64,000 nt of DNA. Origin: Psococerastis gibbosa. Its lineage: Eukaryota > Arthropoda > Insecta > Psocodea > Psocidae. The position numbers and the translations under genes were made by a program. Location: assembly GCA_963971405.1 (NCBI GenBank), contig OZ020490.1:10030874-10094873 (forward strand), written 5' to 3'. Position 1 is the first letter of the stretch. Each line of letters opens with the position of its first letter. Below, one piece after another: positions 1-10,833 of the stretch. A model generated the notes under the pieces. It saw nothing but the letters and a program-made list of their open reading frames with translations. It had not been told where the DNA came from and did no database searches.

Positions 1-59
1 TTTATTTATTTATTATGATAGGTCATTTAAAATGAAATGTGGATATATAGGTAGACGAA

Positions 60-376
60 ATCTGCGCACAGGTACCCAGAATAGATCTTGCCCCTAATGC
101 TGAGGTCCTTAAGCGAATGGAAGCCTAGTTGCTGCTGATGGTTAAGAAACGGAAACTAACATACATCGGCCATGTGAAGAGAAACGAAAAATATCGCCTT
201 CTGCTGTTATAATCCAAGAGAAGATAGAAGGGAAGGCTCACGGCAGAAGAAGAACATCCGGATTGAAAAACCTGCAGAAGTGGTTTGACCATAGCACGAC
301 TTCTCCCTTCAAATGAGCAGTCTTCAACGTTCAAATTGCCGTGACGATTCGACAAATTTTAGCTAGAAGAGGCATA
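60..376 (+). pseudogene. RTE-B non-LTR retrotransposon 3' fragment
   Basis: Broken plus-strand reading frames spell the C-terminal tail of an RTE-type reverse transcriptase: a KLTYIGHVKRN stretch, then a region matching the usual RRRTSWLKNLxxWF and Ala/Ile-rich end, with stops and frameshifts. It ends in a GAAGAAG-type tail near 365-390. The same tail recurs at 10.6, 26.3, 36.6, 37.4, 43.5, 49.8 and 52.2 kb. It is a dead 5'-truncated copy. The RTE clade is assigned from motif memory, not a search. Confidence 0.6.
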
Positions 377-377
377 T

Positions 378-645
378 CTTCTTCTTCAAGTTACAGCCGG
401 ATGGCTGGTTGGCAGCAACATGTGACTGACTTCGATGCCTCCACTCCCCTCGATCCTGGCACGCTCTCTTCAGCTCTACGTATGTCTTGGCCCCTACATC
501 CTCCATAATTTGCTGCAGATACTCGTTTCTTGGGCGCCCAGGTCGGTTAACGCCTTCTATTGTTCCCTCTATGATGCAGCTTACTAAGTTTTCGTGTCTA
601 AGCAAATGGCCAAACCAGTGAGCTCTTCTTTCCCTTATCGATGCA
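378..645 (-). pseudogene. RTE-A non-LTR retrotransposon 3' fragment
   Basis: On the minus strand this reads RLRHENLVSCIIEGTIEGVN, then PGRPRNEYLQQIMEDVG and ELKRACQDRGEWR. This is the typical C-terminus of RTE-clade endonuclease/reverse transcriptases (IIEGTIEGxxxRGRPRxxY). Its 3' tail, reading CTTCTTCTTC on the plus strand, abuts the RTE-B fragment in convergent orientation. It is a truncated dead copy. Confidence 0.7.
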
Positions 646-1264
646 ACGAGAGTTACAAAGAAGATGAATATAAAATAGAATCAGTCTATGCCACAAAGGT
701 AGAATACACAAAATAGAGGTGTATACGCATATTATAACAGGCAGGTCGGAAACTGCTAGTTATTTTAGCGGCTTGTCAGACTATAAAAATTTATTCTTTA
801 TGTATAGGCGTAATCTGAGTTTGTCTATTTACGGAGCTACCCAACCTAAAACGACCAGACGAATCGTAACCAAAGTACTTTCTAAAATTTTTGCCGACAT
901 CACAAAGACAAACCAACTCCTCAAACACTTTAAAATTTTTAATAAAACCAAAGTAAACTGATTATATAACCTAATTCGGCCTTAAACTCAGATGCTGGAC
1001 CTCCTTACGCTATGGGTGGATCTCGCAAGAGCCTCACTAGTACTCCTGCAACCTACCCATAATACACGTAACCAATGATGCAATAATGAGTAGAACATAA
1101 TTCTTAGCCGTTTGGAAACTGATTTCAGAACTTTTTAGCTCCATTCATATTGACAGTTAAATCTCAATTCAGCGCCTAAAGGTCCAAAAAAAGGCAGTGT
1201 TCAGGAATTTTTAGAAAGGGGGGGGGGGTATTCAGTCAATACCAGCATCTTCCTCTTCCACTGC
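646..1264. other. Stretch without a recognised gene
   Basis: Short random-looking reading frames only. Around 1194-1230 the sequence CAGTGTTCAGG followed by a T/A-rich stretch and ten G resembles one end of a hAT-type MITE, but no partner end was found. Confidence 0.4.
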
Positions 1265-1430
1265 GCTGGCGCTACAGCCCTTAATGAGCTTTGGCCTGCT
1301 CGACAACACTCCTCCGGTCATCTCGGTCATCCCGGTCAGCTCCACCATCTACGGACTCCCAACTCGCGAAGGCCAGTTTCCAACTCATCCTTCCAGCGTT
1401 TCCGAGGAAGTTTTCGATATGTGCATTGTT
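1265..1430 (-). pseudogene. LINE-C reverse transcriptase tail fragment
   Basis: The minus strand encodes WKDELETGLRELGVRRWW-like residues followed by degraded sequence. The same DNA occurs in plus orientation at 4860-4950 and 28325-28432, so this is an interspersed retroelement tail. I do not recognise the exact clade. Confidence 0.5.
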
Positions 1431-2307
1431 ATTGATAGTTACCTCAAATCAGTGCATAAATGCCCAAGAATTTTGAAGGGAGGGGGATTCCTTCAATAGC
1501 ACAATACTCGTACTAAATGTAGTAAAATTATGAATGATGTATTCATCGTCTAAGTATTCTAATTAACTAATGAAAGTAGGCACAAAATAGTTGGGGGTTT
1601 ACCCATTTTCACAGTATTAAAGTTTCCGTTTTACCGAAGAAGATTCATATAGCGTAACTGGGGTCTCCCCGGTTTTTTATTTTTTTATTTCTTGATAAAT
1701 TGGGGTTAACCACATTTATCTAGCAGTAAGGGCTAGAATTTAGCGACGAAGAAAACTGCAACTGCAAACAGGAGGGTTTACACACTATTTTCACTCCAGG
1801 ACTTATTGAAAAGACTCCAAAGGGTTAACCCCCCAGGAATGTTTTTTTTTTAAATATGGGGAATAAGTTGTGGGCGTTTACACATTTTGGCAGAAAAATA
1901 TTTTTTCGAGAGGGTTTAAATCGGCTGACAAATTACACAGGCTACCAATTTCCGTTAAAAAAAAAAAATAGATCAAACATAGGTTTTTCATCTTATCTTT
2001 GATAAAATGTTCAAGGATTAGTTTCTCATTGATTGTTTGGAAGTGTATATACTTAATTACAGCTATCATTTATATGATAAACTGTAGTATTTTTACGATA
2101 AGAGTCAAATGAGGGGTCAACAAGGAGTTTTCATAACATCATGTAAATAATATGATCTGATTCGTCGGATCTCGACGTGATATGAAATTCAAAAATATTC
2201 TAGGCGGGAAAAAATGTGCCAACTCCCGTCCAGGTACTAAATTAATTATTATGGTTTGATTTATTATTATTTAATGGTGTTTTATGGACGTGCAGTCCTA
2301 TAAGTAG
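1431..2307. other. AT-rich stretch with degraded hAT-like pieces
   Basis: No supported gene. Phrases such as GGGGTTTACxCATTTT (near 1590 and 1870) and a GGGTCTCCCCGG block near 1660 also occur inside the complete MITE at 10834-11096. This suggests old relatives of that hAT family. Confidence 0.35.
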
Positions 2308-2506
2308 TGTGGCCCAATGAATCTTGCCCTGCCAACGACCCTATCGGTTCTGGGATATTATTAGCATCTATATTGTATGTATCTGAGTGTAACGCTGTTT
2401 TGCATAAGGTATGACTTCATGTTACTCTTTTGATATACTGTATAACTTTGTACCTTATGTTAAAATAAAGTGACTATTTATTTTATTTATACCTATTGGC
2501 AATCTG
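2308..2506 (+). repeat. Dispersed repeat R1, leading part
   Basis: It starts near GTGGCCCAATGAATCTTGCC and contains CCAACGACCC. The same order of motifs recurs at 10139 (plus), 31268/31892 (plus, interrupted), and on the minus strand at 6440, 38815 and 52800. It runs straight into the tandem array that begins at 2507, which amplifies the next part of the same repeat. The transposon class is unknown. Confidence 0.6.
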
Positions 2507-3420
2507 GTTCACTCTTCGATGTCAACCTACACCAACTGCAATTTCCAATGGACAAGCTCAGACATGCTTACCATTGACATCGTACCAGGCGTTATCTCGA
2601 CATTATCAAGTATGGGGACGAGTCTTTATAGAGGGAAATGCAGGTTTTATTAATTTTTTGTGCCAAAACGGTTCACTCCTCGATGTCAACCTACACCGAC
2701 TATAAGTTGCAATGGGCAAGCTCAGACATGCTTACCATTGACATCGTAACAGGCGTCAGCTCGACATTATCAAGTATGGGAACGAGTCTTTATAGAGGGA
2801 AATGTAGGTTTTATTAATTTTTTTGTGTCAAAACGGTTCACTCCTCGATGTCAACCTACACCGACTATAAGTTGCAATGGGCAAGCTCAGACATGCTTAC
2901 CATTGACATCGTAACAGGCGTCAGCTCGACATTAACAAGTATGGGAACGAGTCTTTACAGAGGCAAATATAGGTTTAATTTTTTTGTGGCAAAATTGTTC
3001 ACTCCTCGATGTCAACCTACACCGACTATAAGTTGCAATGGGCAAGCTCAGACATGCTTACCATTGACATCGTAACAGGCGTCAGCTCGACATTATCAAG
3101 TATGGGAACGAGTCTTTATAGAGGGAAATGTAGGTTTTATTAATTTTTTTGTGTCAAAACGGTTCACTCCTCGATGTCAACCTACACCGACTATAAGTTG
3201 CAATGGGCAAGCTCAGACATGCTTACCATTGACATCGTAACAGGCGTCAGCTCGACATTAACAAGTATGGGAACGAGTCTTTACAGAGGCAAATATAGGT
3301 TTAATTTTTTTGTGGCAAAATTGTTCACTCCACCTTATACAAATGTCAATGGGTAAGCTCAGACATGCTTACCATTGACATCGTAACAGGCGTCAACTCA
3401 ACTCTACCAAGTATATGGGA
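2507..3420 (+). repeat. 163-bp tandem array with ABAB higher-order structure
   Basis: Unit starts (GGTTCACTCCTCGATG and variants) fall at 2507, 2670, 2835, 2996, 3161 and 3322, giving unit lengths of 163, 165, 161, 165 and 161 bp. Units 2 and 4 are nearly identical, and so are units 3 and 5, so a 326-bp dimer was duplicated. Unit 6 has an internal deletion. Single-copy versions of the unit sit downstream of R1 motifs elsewhere (about 31980-32090), so the array grew from a fragment of R1. Open frames here are by-products. Confidence 0.85.
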
Positions 3421-3944
3421 TCAAGTCGGGTCCCATATAGGACTCTAGGTTAGCGTAAAATTCCTTTGACACTGAATACATTCATAAATAGGCTTACCAA
3501 TACTATGCTATAATACGTAATCCGTGATGCAATATATCCTATGAACACAGGTCTCAGACGGGCATGCTGTCATGTTGGTACACCTGCTGTTATCAACAGA
3601 ACCGTGTCATAGGAACGGGATTCATGACATTGAAAGTGATTTTATTAGAAGTATCATTGTTTTATCCGAAGACTATGTAGATTAGGCATAATTTAATGTC
3701 GCCGTGCTTTTCTTATACAAAGTCTAGATAGATAAAGTTAAAAAAAACATGGTACAGCGACTCTTGTTGTGAAGGCCTAGTTACCTAATTAAAATCAAGG
3801 ACGTGCAATGCAATCAGGGACAAAACACGTTTCTATCCACACTATAATTTTAATTTCGGAATCGGAGACTTGAAATTAAAAATTGCTATGGAAACTAACA
3901 AATAAAATATTCTATTATATATATTCTAATTATATAGTACGTTC
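3421..3944. other. Stretch without a recognised feature
   Basis: AT-rich, only short open frames, no repeat recognised. Confidence 0.3.
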
Positions 3945-4570
3945 GCGGAAAGCTTTGTGATGGTCGAAATTTTAAATTAGTTGTGCTGACAATTGTTCTC
4001 AATTGCATAATGGTTCACTCTGGACAGCTAGGTCTAAAGGTAATACACGTGTGTAGCAGTGTACCTATGGACTGCTGTCATCAATTGTGCGTCATTATTA
4101 GCCAATCAGAGCGCTAGTTACATGTTTTTTACATTACTGATGGGTAGGCTCCCTGAAGTGATAAAAGACTTGTAACAGCGACTTATATTAGAGGGCAATT
4201 CCCAGACGACTTCAGAAGAAGAGATATAGAGAGAGAGTGCGGCTGCTAAATGTGATTAAAGTAAGGGTGTTGATATAGTATTAGGTACATTAATCTTAAG
4301 TTCATTTATTGAGTACAGCCTGCTATATCGTCAAAGAAATAACCATAAAAAATTTCAAGATTTTAGTGGATTTGCACGTCTTGAGGTCCCAGGAACCCAA
4401 AACAGTTGTTTCTACGAAATGTCTGTCAGTGGGATCGTCGATTTGTGAGCAAACTAAGTTACTTGGTGGATTTTTATGAAATTTGGTATTTAAGTTCATA
4501 AAAATCATATCTCGGGACCATTATTTTTTATTTTGGTTTTTGGGCTAACTTAATTTTGGCGGTTTTAACC
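3945..4570 (+). repeat. Dispersed repeat R5, copy 1
   Basis: It contains GCTTTGTGATGGTCGAAATT, TTGAGGTCCCAGGA, ATGTCTGTCAGTG, TTTTTATGAAATTTGG and GGGCTAACTTAATTTTGG. A second copy lies at 15905-16460, and inverted pieces lie at 63450-64000 at the window end. Class unknown. The piece at 4040-4260 between conserved blocks may be an insertion. Confidence 0.5.
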
Positions 4571-4714
4571 CTAAGCTTTCTAAGCACGCGGGGTTTTTCA
4601 TTTTGAAATCTTTCCCTTAAGTACGGGGAAAAGGCGTAAATTCTCCACATGGGCTTTTCAAAACTTGAAATAACCACAGAATACGTAAACCGACTATAAG
4701 ATTGCACATGCCGT

Positions 4715-4950
4715 ATGTAAAAGCACAGCGTCTAAGATGGATGGGACACGTCGTAAGAATCTCAGAGGACCGCATGCCGAATAAAATGTACAAAGCAAGC
4801 ATGACGGTAAGAAGACTGGCCACGAAACCGCTTGAAGGACAAAATAGAAACCGACCGCCGCGAGTTGGGAGTCCGTAGATGGTGGAGTGTCGCACAAAAC
4901 CGAGATGATTGGAGAGGTGTTGTTGAGCAGGCCTAAGCCCATATGTAGAG
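4715..4950 (+). pseudogene. LINE-C reverse transcriptase tail fragment
   Basis: The plus strand reads LRWMGHVVRISEDRMPNKMY, then frames broken by stops through an LGVRRWW-like block. RWxGHVxRMxxxRxP is the standard motif near the end of many non-LTR reverse transcriptases. It passes directly into the GAA-rich array at 4955, whose core was probably its 3' tail, because the copy at 28325-28432 also ends CCAGAAGAAGAAG. Confidence 0.6.
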
Positions 4951-4954
4951 CCAG

Positions 4955-5962
4955 AAGAAGCAGAAGAAGAAGTAGAAGAGAAAGAATCAGAAGAAGTAGA
5001 AGCAGCAGCAGTAGAAGAAGAAGAAGTAGAAGAGAAAGAATAAGAAGAAGATATCGACTTCGATGGCCAGGTGGTAACGTGCTTGCACTTGTGCAAGTCT
5101 TTACACGCCAAGCAATCGGAGACGTGTCGTACTCATCACGGGTAATAACCTACAGAGGCGACTGAAAAGGTCAATCGGATACATTCATTAAATTGTTTGT
5201 AAGCGATTTATCTTTAAAAAAAAAAAAAAAATAGAAGCAGCAGCAGAAGAAGAAGTAGAAGAGAAAGAATAAGAAGAAGTAGAAGCAGCAGCAGAAGCAG
5301 AAGAAGAAGTAGAAGAGAAAGAATAAGAAGAAGATATCGACTTCGATGGCCAGGTGGTAACGTGCTTGCACTTGTGCGAGTCTTGACACGCCAAGCACTC
5401 GGAGACGTGTCGTACTCATCACGGGTAATAACCTACAGAGGCGACTGAAAAGGTCAATCGGATACATTCATTAAATTGTTTGTAAGCGATTTATCTTTAA
5501 AAAAAAAAAATAGAAGCAGCAGAAGAAGAAGTAGAAGAGAAAGAGAAAGAAGAAGAAGAAGTAGAAGCAGCAGCAGAAGAAGAAGAAGTAGAAGAGAAAG
5601 AATAAGAAGAAGATATCGACTTCGATGGCCAGGTGGTAACGTGCTTGCACTTGTGCGAGTCTTGACACGCCAAGCACTCGGAGACGTGTCGTACTCATCA
5701 CAGGTAATAACCTACAGAGGCGACTGAAAAGGTCAATCGGATACATTCATTAAATTGTTTGTAAGCGATTTATCTTAAAAAAAAAAGTAGAAGCAGCAGC
5801 AGAAGAAGAAGTAGAAGAAGAAGTAGAAGAGAAAGAATAAGAAGAAGTAGATACGGCAGCAGAAGAAGAAGTAGAAGAGAAAGAATAAGAAGAAGTAGAA
5901 GCAGCAGAAGAAGAAGAAGTAGAAGAAGAAGAAGATATGCCGTATGGCCAGTTAACATGCAA
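4955..5962 (+). repeat. Tandem array of SINE-B units with GAA/GCA spacers
   Basis: SINE-B starts (GATGGCCAGGTGGTAACGTG) lie at 5062, 5345 and 5634, with a truncated fourth near 5942. Repeat units are about 283-310 bp. Each has a purine-rich block (AGAAGAAGTAGAAG, AGAAGCAGCAG), the SINE body and a 10-13 base A-run. Serine- or arginine-rich open frames across it are low-complexity shadows. I infer that SINE-B landed in an expanded LINE-C GAA tail and the composite was then tandemly copied. Confidence 0.8.
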
Positions 5963-6439
5963 ACTTTACGACTGTCCTCCATATCACTCAAACAGTTGAA
6001 TAGACCAATCAAGATGAAGTACTGTCGTCACAATGCTTGCTTTATTATCCGGCAATTTATTCAATAAAGACGCGCATCTTGCTAACTTTCTACAGTGTAC
6101 AATGACGCGCACTGTGCAGTTTATTTTAGCCCACTTAGGGGGAAAGACAAGAGATTTCCGGAGGAAAACGAAATTTGCCGAATGCTTTGGGACGCGGAAA
6201 AACATCCTGACATTGCAGTCTATGGATATTTTACGCATGTGTTCTGTACCCAAGGAGTTAGCGTCCAACCGCGACCAGTTCAGGAAATGGAGCCCCCCAC
6301 GCTGCGAACGCGGCACTAAAGGGGAAGAAGAAATGTTCAGTACCATTTTAATAATAATGTCTTGAAGGACTTTTTATGAGCCTGGGTCTACTTATATTAT
6401 TGGTCCTGTATCAGATGCCAACGACTCCATGGATTTCGG
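5963..6439. other. Unassigned region with overlapping open frames
   Basis: Open frames of about 110 codons (6033-6365 plus), 74 codons (6095-6319 plus) and 120 codons (5984-6346 minus) overlap here. None shows a domain I recognise, so I do not call a gene. It could be a decayed transposon ORF. Confidence 0.3.
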
Positions 6440-6562
6440 ACATTATGTTAACATCGAGGAGGTGTAACAGTTGGCCAATGGACAAAAATGAATACTGTAT
6501 CAATGCCGATTATGTCTCCGAAAGTCCATAGGGTCGTTAGCATTGAGCAAGGTCCACGAAAA
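6440..6562 (-). repeat. Dispersed repeat R1 fragment
   Basis: Minus-strand copy of the R1 leading part: GTTGGCCAATGGACAAAAAT and AGGGTCGTTAGCATTGAGCA on the plus strand are the complement of the GGCCCAATGxA...ACGACCC order seen at 2308. Confidence 0.5.
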
Positions 6563-7287
6563 AAATACACCGTTGCATGCTGACAACCCTGTGAGGGTAT
6601 AGTCTTGACTGTACTGCTCTAACTTCCGTATATGAATGTCTACCCCTACAGTACATGTCCTGAACAGTAAAATGTTGGCCAGCGTGACAGAGAGGAGGGG
6701 CTGGGGAGCAATGAAGGACGTGTTAGCGGCAATGCGAAAAGTAGGGAGACGGGGGCGGGAAACTCAGGGGGCCGGAAGGGGGAAGGGGGGGGGGGTGGTT
6801 CCTGCATTCCATTTTATATTTAATGGTATCGGTAACATGTAATTTTGTTGCAATACGGCACTCTTAATGAATAAATAAGGCACTACATACCATCTACCAT
6901 CTACCTATATTTCCTATATGGTAAGTATTGTAAGAAAAGTAAAAGATTAAAAAAAAACACGTTTTAGAATTTCTTTTTATTAATCACTTCCCTAATTGGT
7001 AGAACGTTTTTTTAAATAATAATAATAAATAAACAACGATAAATTTCTGATAATAAATAGGTAAGCACCCAATGCTTGGCTTATACACCAGATTTATAAT
7101 GGATAAAACATGGCGGATGACAATACCTGTCTAATGTAGAGCCCTATGAATAAGTAAACAAGCTACTTCTGCATGTTTACTATAAGCGACATTATAACGG
7201 GAATATAGTAAAGTTGGCCAACGTATAAGAGGCAACTACGTATGTCTAAAGACATAGCGCTAATTCAAAATGATAAGTTATCCTCGG
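6563..7287. other. Stretch without a recognised gene
   Basis: Contains a G-rich block at 6680-6800 ending in eleven G, then AT-rich sequence. No repeat partner was identified and no convincing ORF. Confidence 0.3.
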
Positions 7288-7463
7288 TAGGCCCGTAACC
7301 AGGGGGGGGGAGGGGAGCTGGGGGGCTTCTCAGTCCTTTTCAGAAATTTCTTGGCTTTATACTCTAGATAGTATTAAACTTTCCTGATGTGCGAAATTTC
7401 ACTATACATACTAGGTATAGGATCGCAGCCCCCACCGAAAAAAACATCCTGGTTACGGGCCTG
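7288..7463. mobile_element. hAT-type MITE, GGCCCGTAACCAGG termini
   Basis: The left end reads TAGGCCCGTAACCAGG and the right end is its inverse (CCTGGTTACGGGCCTG). A G-run lies just inside the left end and CCCCC inside the right. Flanking octamers ATCCTCGG and ATGCTGGG agree at 6 of 8 bases, consistent with an aged 8-bp target duplication. It is the same family as 25418-25574. Confidence 0.75.
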
Positions 7464-7924
7464 ATGCTGGGGATATTTTCTTTAAGGGTCCAGGGAAACA
7501 CGCAATAGTGAGTTTTCCAAAATTAGCCACCCTTCAGGCTGTCCTATAATTTTTTCTAATCAAGACTTTTGTTCTGAGGGAAGGGGGAACAGTGATGCCT
7601 GTGCTTTTGAAGAAAATAAGTGCACGACAGCTGCCATTTTGTATTATCAATAATTAACACTCCATTATATCTTGGGTATTAAATAAAAACGTTTAGAAAT
7701 ATACAAGTTTATTTCATAACATGTGATTCTGATGCATAATGAGCAAGAATAAAACAAAATGGAAATCCGGCATCCGGCCGGCACCTGCAATTTTTCAAAA
7801 ATGGCTTTGTCAACATATTCAAGTCTCCGTATCCATGACATGACTGCGGCAGATGTAACGCAGTTTCCCTGTCCACCAGACATTGCCTTTTTTTTTGTTT
7901 TTCTTTTTTTTCAGTTTTCATTGG
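7464..7924. other. Stretch without a recognised feature
   Basis: AT-rich, short frames only. Confidence 0.3.
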
Positions 7925-8515
7925 TCATTCTCAATGGGATCAATGCGGAAATTATGTAGAGTTAGCCGCGAGCCAATGAGAGACCGGAAATCTAGTTGAG
8001 TTGGCAGCGAGCCAATCACGGACCAACATATCTTCTGCCATCAGACCACCAAGTGTGAAAAGCAATATCTATCATGCAGACGATCATTGATCATAGCATT
8101 ATATTGGGTTCACCCAGTGTTCAGATTGCTCAGACTGCTGGTTGCTGCAAATCACGAAGGACTGTCTTTCCACAAGCTACAGCCAATGGCTGCACATCCC
8201 CTTACCCTGACAGTTACTACTGGCAGTGCCTCACTGCTCATCCTCAATGGGATTAATGCGGAAATTATGTTGGGTTAGTATCGAGCCAATGAGACACCGG
8301 ACATCTAGTTGAGTTGGCAGCGAGCCAATCATGGACCAATATTATCGTCTGTCATCAGACCAGCAAGTGTGACAATTCTGACAGACTACGAGCAATATCT
8401 ATCATATAAACAATGTTCAGATTGCTTGACTGCTGGTTGCTGCAAATCAAGAAGCACTGTGTTGCCACAAGCAACAGCCAATGGCAGTCATCCCCTTACC
8501 GTGTTTACTACTAAG
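7925..8515 (+). repeat. About 313-bp direct duplication rich in CCAAT
   Basis: CTCAATGGGATxAATGCGGA occurs at 7930 and 8243, followed in both copies by GAGCCAATGAGA, GCGAGCCAATCA, ATCAGACCA, CAAGTGTGA, CTGCTGGTTGCTGCAAATCA and ACAGCCAATGGC. Each copy carries three GCCAAT motifs. No coding potential. Confidence 0.7.
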
Positions 8516-8989
8516 CCTACGATAAACAATATACAATACAGAAATCCACGTAGTACCATTGAAGAGGTCTACCGTAGATGCTTGGCAGTACTCCAAGCCC
8601 GGATTCTACTGTATTAGGATCGTCTTGTTTACAATTTCGTTGATGAACGATTAAGTACCGGGCGAAAAAATACCAGTCCAGTTGTTGGAAAATATGAACG
8701 GAAGGTGCTTGGCTTGTTTACTGTGTTTATTGTAGCCTATAGTAGTTGGCATTGGCCATCAAATGCGTAGAAGCCTTGAAAGACGTCGGGCCGCTAATTT
8801 GCCGCAACTACAAATGAAATTCTTACTGCGCAAGAGCGCGACCCAACACATCCGACATGAAAATAATATACTCAAATACGGTTAAGAGCATAGATGTACA
8901 TTAACTGGAATATATAAGCTATAATATCCCTTACGCGGCTCCCGTTAACCGTAAGCTAACTATCAGAGATATAAAAAAATTACCAAATC
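8516..8989. other. Stretch without a recognised feature
   Basis: No ORF or repeat that I can support. Confidence 0.3.
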
Positions 8990-9265
8990 TTCAACATTGC
9001 AGCACAGCAGAACGGATACCTGGGCTCGGTCAAAACTCTGTATTGCAGAGACTATCAGTCAGTCTAAGTGCGTGCCGAGTCCTGATCACCTTCAAATAAT
9101 TCGCATGGCTTTTCTTTGGTTCGGAATCCACTATAATCAGGAGGTCCACCCTGTCAGTCAACTCCCCAACTCCCCGAGGTGAAGGAGTCAGGCTTTAGGT
9201 TGCCTGAAGTAAATAAACAGACTCATTCCCCCTCGCCATGCTGACAGGGTTGCTCAATCAAGCAA
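8990..9265 (+). repeat. Dispersed repeat R3 copy
   Basis: Contains GGTTCGGAATCCACTATAAT, CAGGAGGTCCACC, CTGTCAGTCAACTCCCC and GCTGACAGGGTTGCT. The closest full copy is 37845-38195. R3 recurs at 18.5, 24.2, 48.1 and 55.4 kb in two subtypes that differ after GGAGGTCCAC. Class unknown. Confidence 0.6.
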
Positions 9266-9789
9266 TTAATCAACTCAGTCAAACCTAACCTAACCTTAAC
9301 AGCAGAAAGGCTGAGAAACACGCGTTGGAAAAGACTATTCTTAACTAGCCTGATTTCCTTATGTCTTCGACCTCTCTGAGACTCTTACCAATGGAACTGA
9401 CCTACAAGAACCTTGATATGAGTCTATTATTGCAGTCTGTAGGTCAATAACTTTGGATCAGCGTACATATATGATGAACCAGTTAAGGGGTTGAGGTCAT
9501 GGTATGGACAGTAGTGATAAAATGCCGACACTCATGTCCGTATTTAACACAATGCTAATACTATATAGTCAATCAATCAATCAATCAATATAATCATACT
9601 ATGTACATTTGAGAGACAAAAATACTGTGGACCCGGTAGGCCGTGGCCCGTGATGGGTCCAGAGTCATTAATCTATTCTTGTCACTATATCACCGCGCGT
9701 GGATTTATCATGTACTATATATATAATGAACGGCTGGATACAAAGGATAGCTACATAGAGGGTGAAATGGTAAGGCTCATAATATAGCA
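9266..9789. other. Stretch without a gene; short TCAA microsatellite
   Basis: A (TCAA)n run lies at about 9569-9589. Otherwise nothing recognised. Confidence 0.4.
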
Positions 9790-10030
9790 GAAATAGCTCC
9801 TCCAGTACACACGGACGATAGCTAGGACACGTGGAACGAATGCCAGAGAATAAGACAAGAGCAGCCTTACACAAGGTGCCCCAAGGGAGAAGATGAGTGG
9901 GACGATCACGGATGCGATGGCTGGACCTCGTCGAGGTGGATCTGGTGACCCTTGGCGTCGATGAGTGGCGAAGGAGAGCGTCGGCCAAAGCCGAAGCCCT
10001 TCACGGGCCGTAGCGCCAAGGAGTAAGTAA
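9790..10030 (+). pseudogene. LINE-D reverse transcriptase tail fragment
   Basis: The plus-strand frame with stops reads HVERMPENKTRAALHKVPQG, VGRSRMRWLDLVEVDLVTLG and WRRRASAKAEA. A divergent copy lies on the minus strand at 42545-42830 (ALHKVPQGRRRVGRPRMRWL). It is a decayed 3' end of a non-LTR retrotransposon. Confidence 0.65.
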
Positions 10031-10138
10031 CCACAAGTCAAGAAACAGACTCTCTCCCCAGCCAGAGTGACAGGGATGCTTAAAGCAAGCTGAAAACATG
10101 CATTGGAAAACACCCACATGAACGTAAGTAGGCTTATT

Positions 10139-10310
10139 TTAGTGGCTCATTGAACCTGGCCCCGCCGATGACCTCACTTATGTTTTCGGACATTATTTGT
10201 ATTGTTTCCGTATGCATTTTTGGCTACTGGTACACGTCCTCGATGATCAAGAAATGATGATGGACAAGCTAAGACATGAATACCAATTGTAACACAATAT
10301 AACACCTACC
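10139..10310 (+). repeat. Dispersed repeat R1 copy
   Basis: Reads AGTGGCTCATTGAACCTGGC, TTTTCGGACATTATTTGTAT, GTTTCCGTATGCATTTTTGG, then a diverged single copy of the 163-bp unit (ATGGACAAGCTAAGACATG). Confidence 0.55.
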
Positions 10311-10559
10311 TTGTACTAAAAAGGATAGACAAGAGTGGAAAAGAAGCTGAGCTTCTGGGTAATGCCTTATGGCCTTAGAGACGAAGACGCGAAAATCCCT
10401 AATCTGTATCGTGAGTCGTGGTGAAGATGGAAGCGACTGAACAGGCGGCCTAGTTTGAGCCGAGATACGCGAAAAATGCAATCCCTTCAGTGCAGGGCAC
10501 CCTTTTGTCCTGGGGTTGGTAAGCTGACCCTGAAGGCGGATGAACTCAATGAAGAGTCA

Positions 10560-10715
10560 ACAGCATAAAGGATGCAGAAGGGAATGAGAAACCATTTCAT
10601 TACAATTTTCCCTATTATAGTCATCATTACTACAACTGCCATGATGATCGTCAATCTGCAATAGAAGAGGCATTAGAAGTAGAAGAAGAAGAAGAAGAAG
10701 AGGATGGGAGTTGAA
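10560..10715 (+). pseudogene. RTE-B tail fragment with GAA tail
   Basis: Contains ACTGCCATGATGATCGTCAA and ends in (GAA)n, the shared 3' end of RTE-B. Only the last roughly 150 bp survive. Confidence 0.5.
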
Positions 10716-10833
10716 ACATTTGCTGCAAAACAATAAATAGAATGAAACTCCACAAGAAGAAGAATAGGCATATGCGTGACTTATCCAAAATTCCAATTTT
10801 GGGGATCGAGTCGAAGCCGCGGATAATAATAGA

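Noticed and set aside
2507-3420. Possible CRISPR-like repeat array
   Set aside because: Units are about 163 bp with no short repeat-spacer pattern, in a eukaryotic repeat context.
4617-5962. Serine- and arginine-rich frames on both strands
   Set aside because: They follow GAA/GCA tandem DNA and SINE units, with frames changing at each unit. No conserved protein is seen.
6033-6365. 110-codon plus frame
   Set aside because: Overlapping frames on both strands are equally long and no domain or splice signals support it. Left as unassigned.
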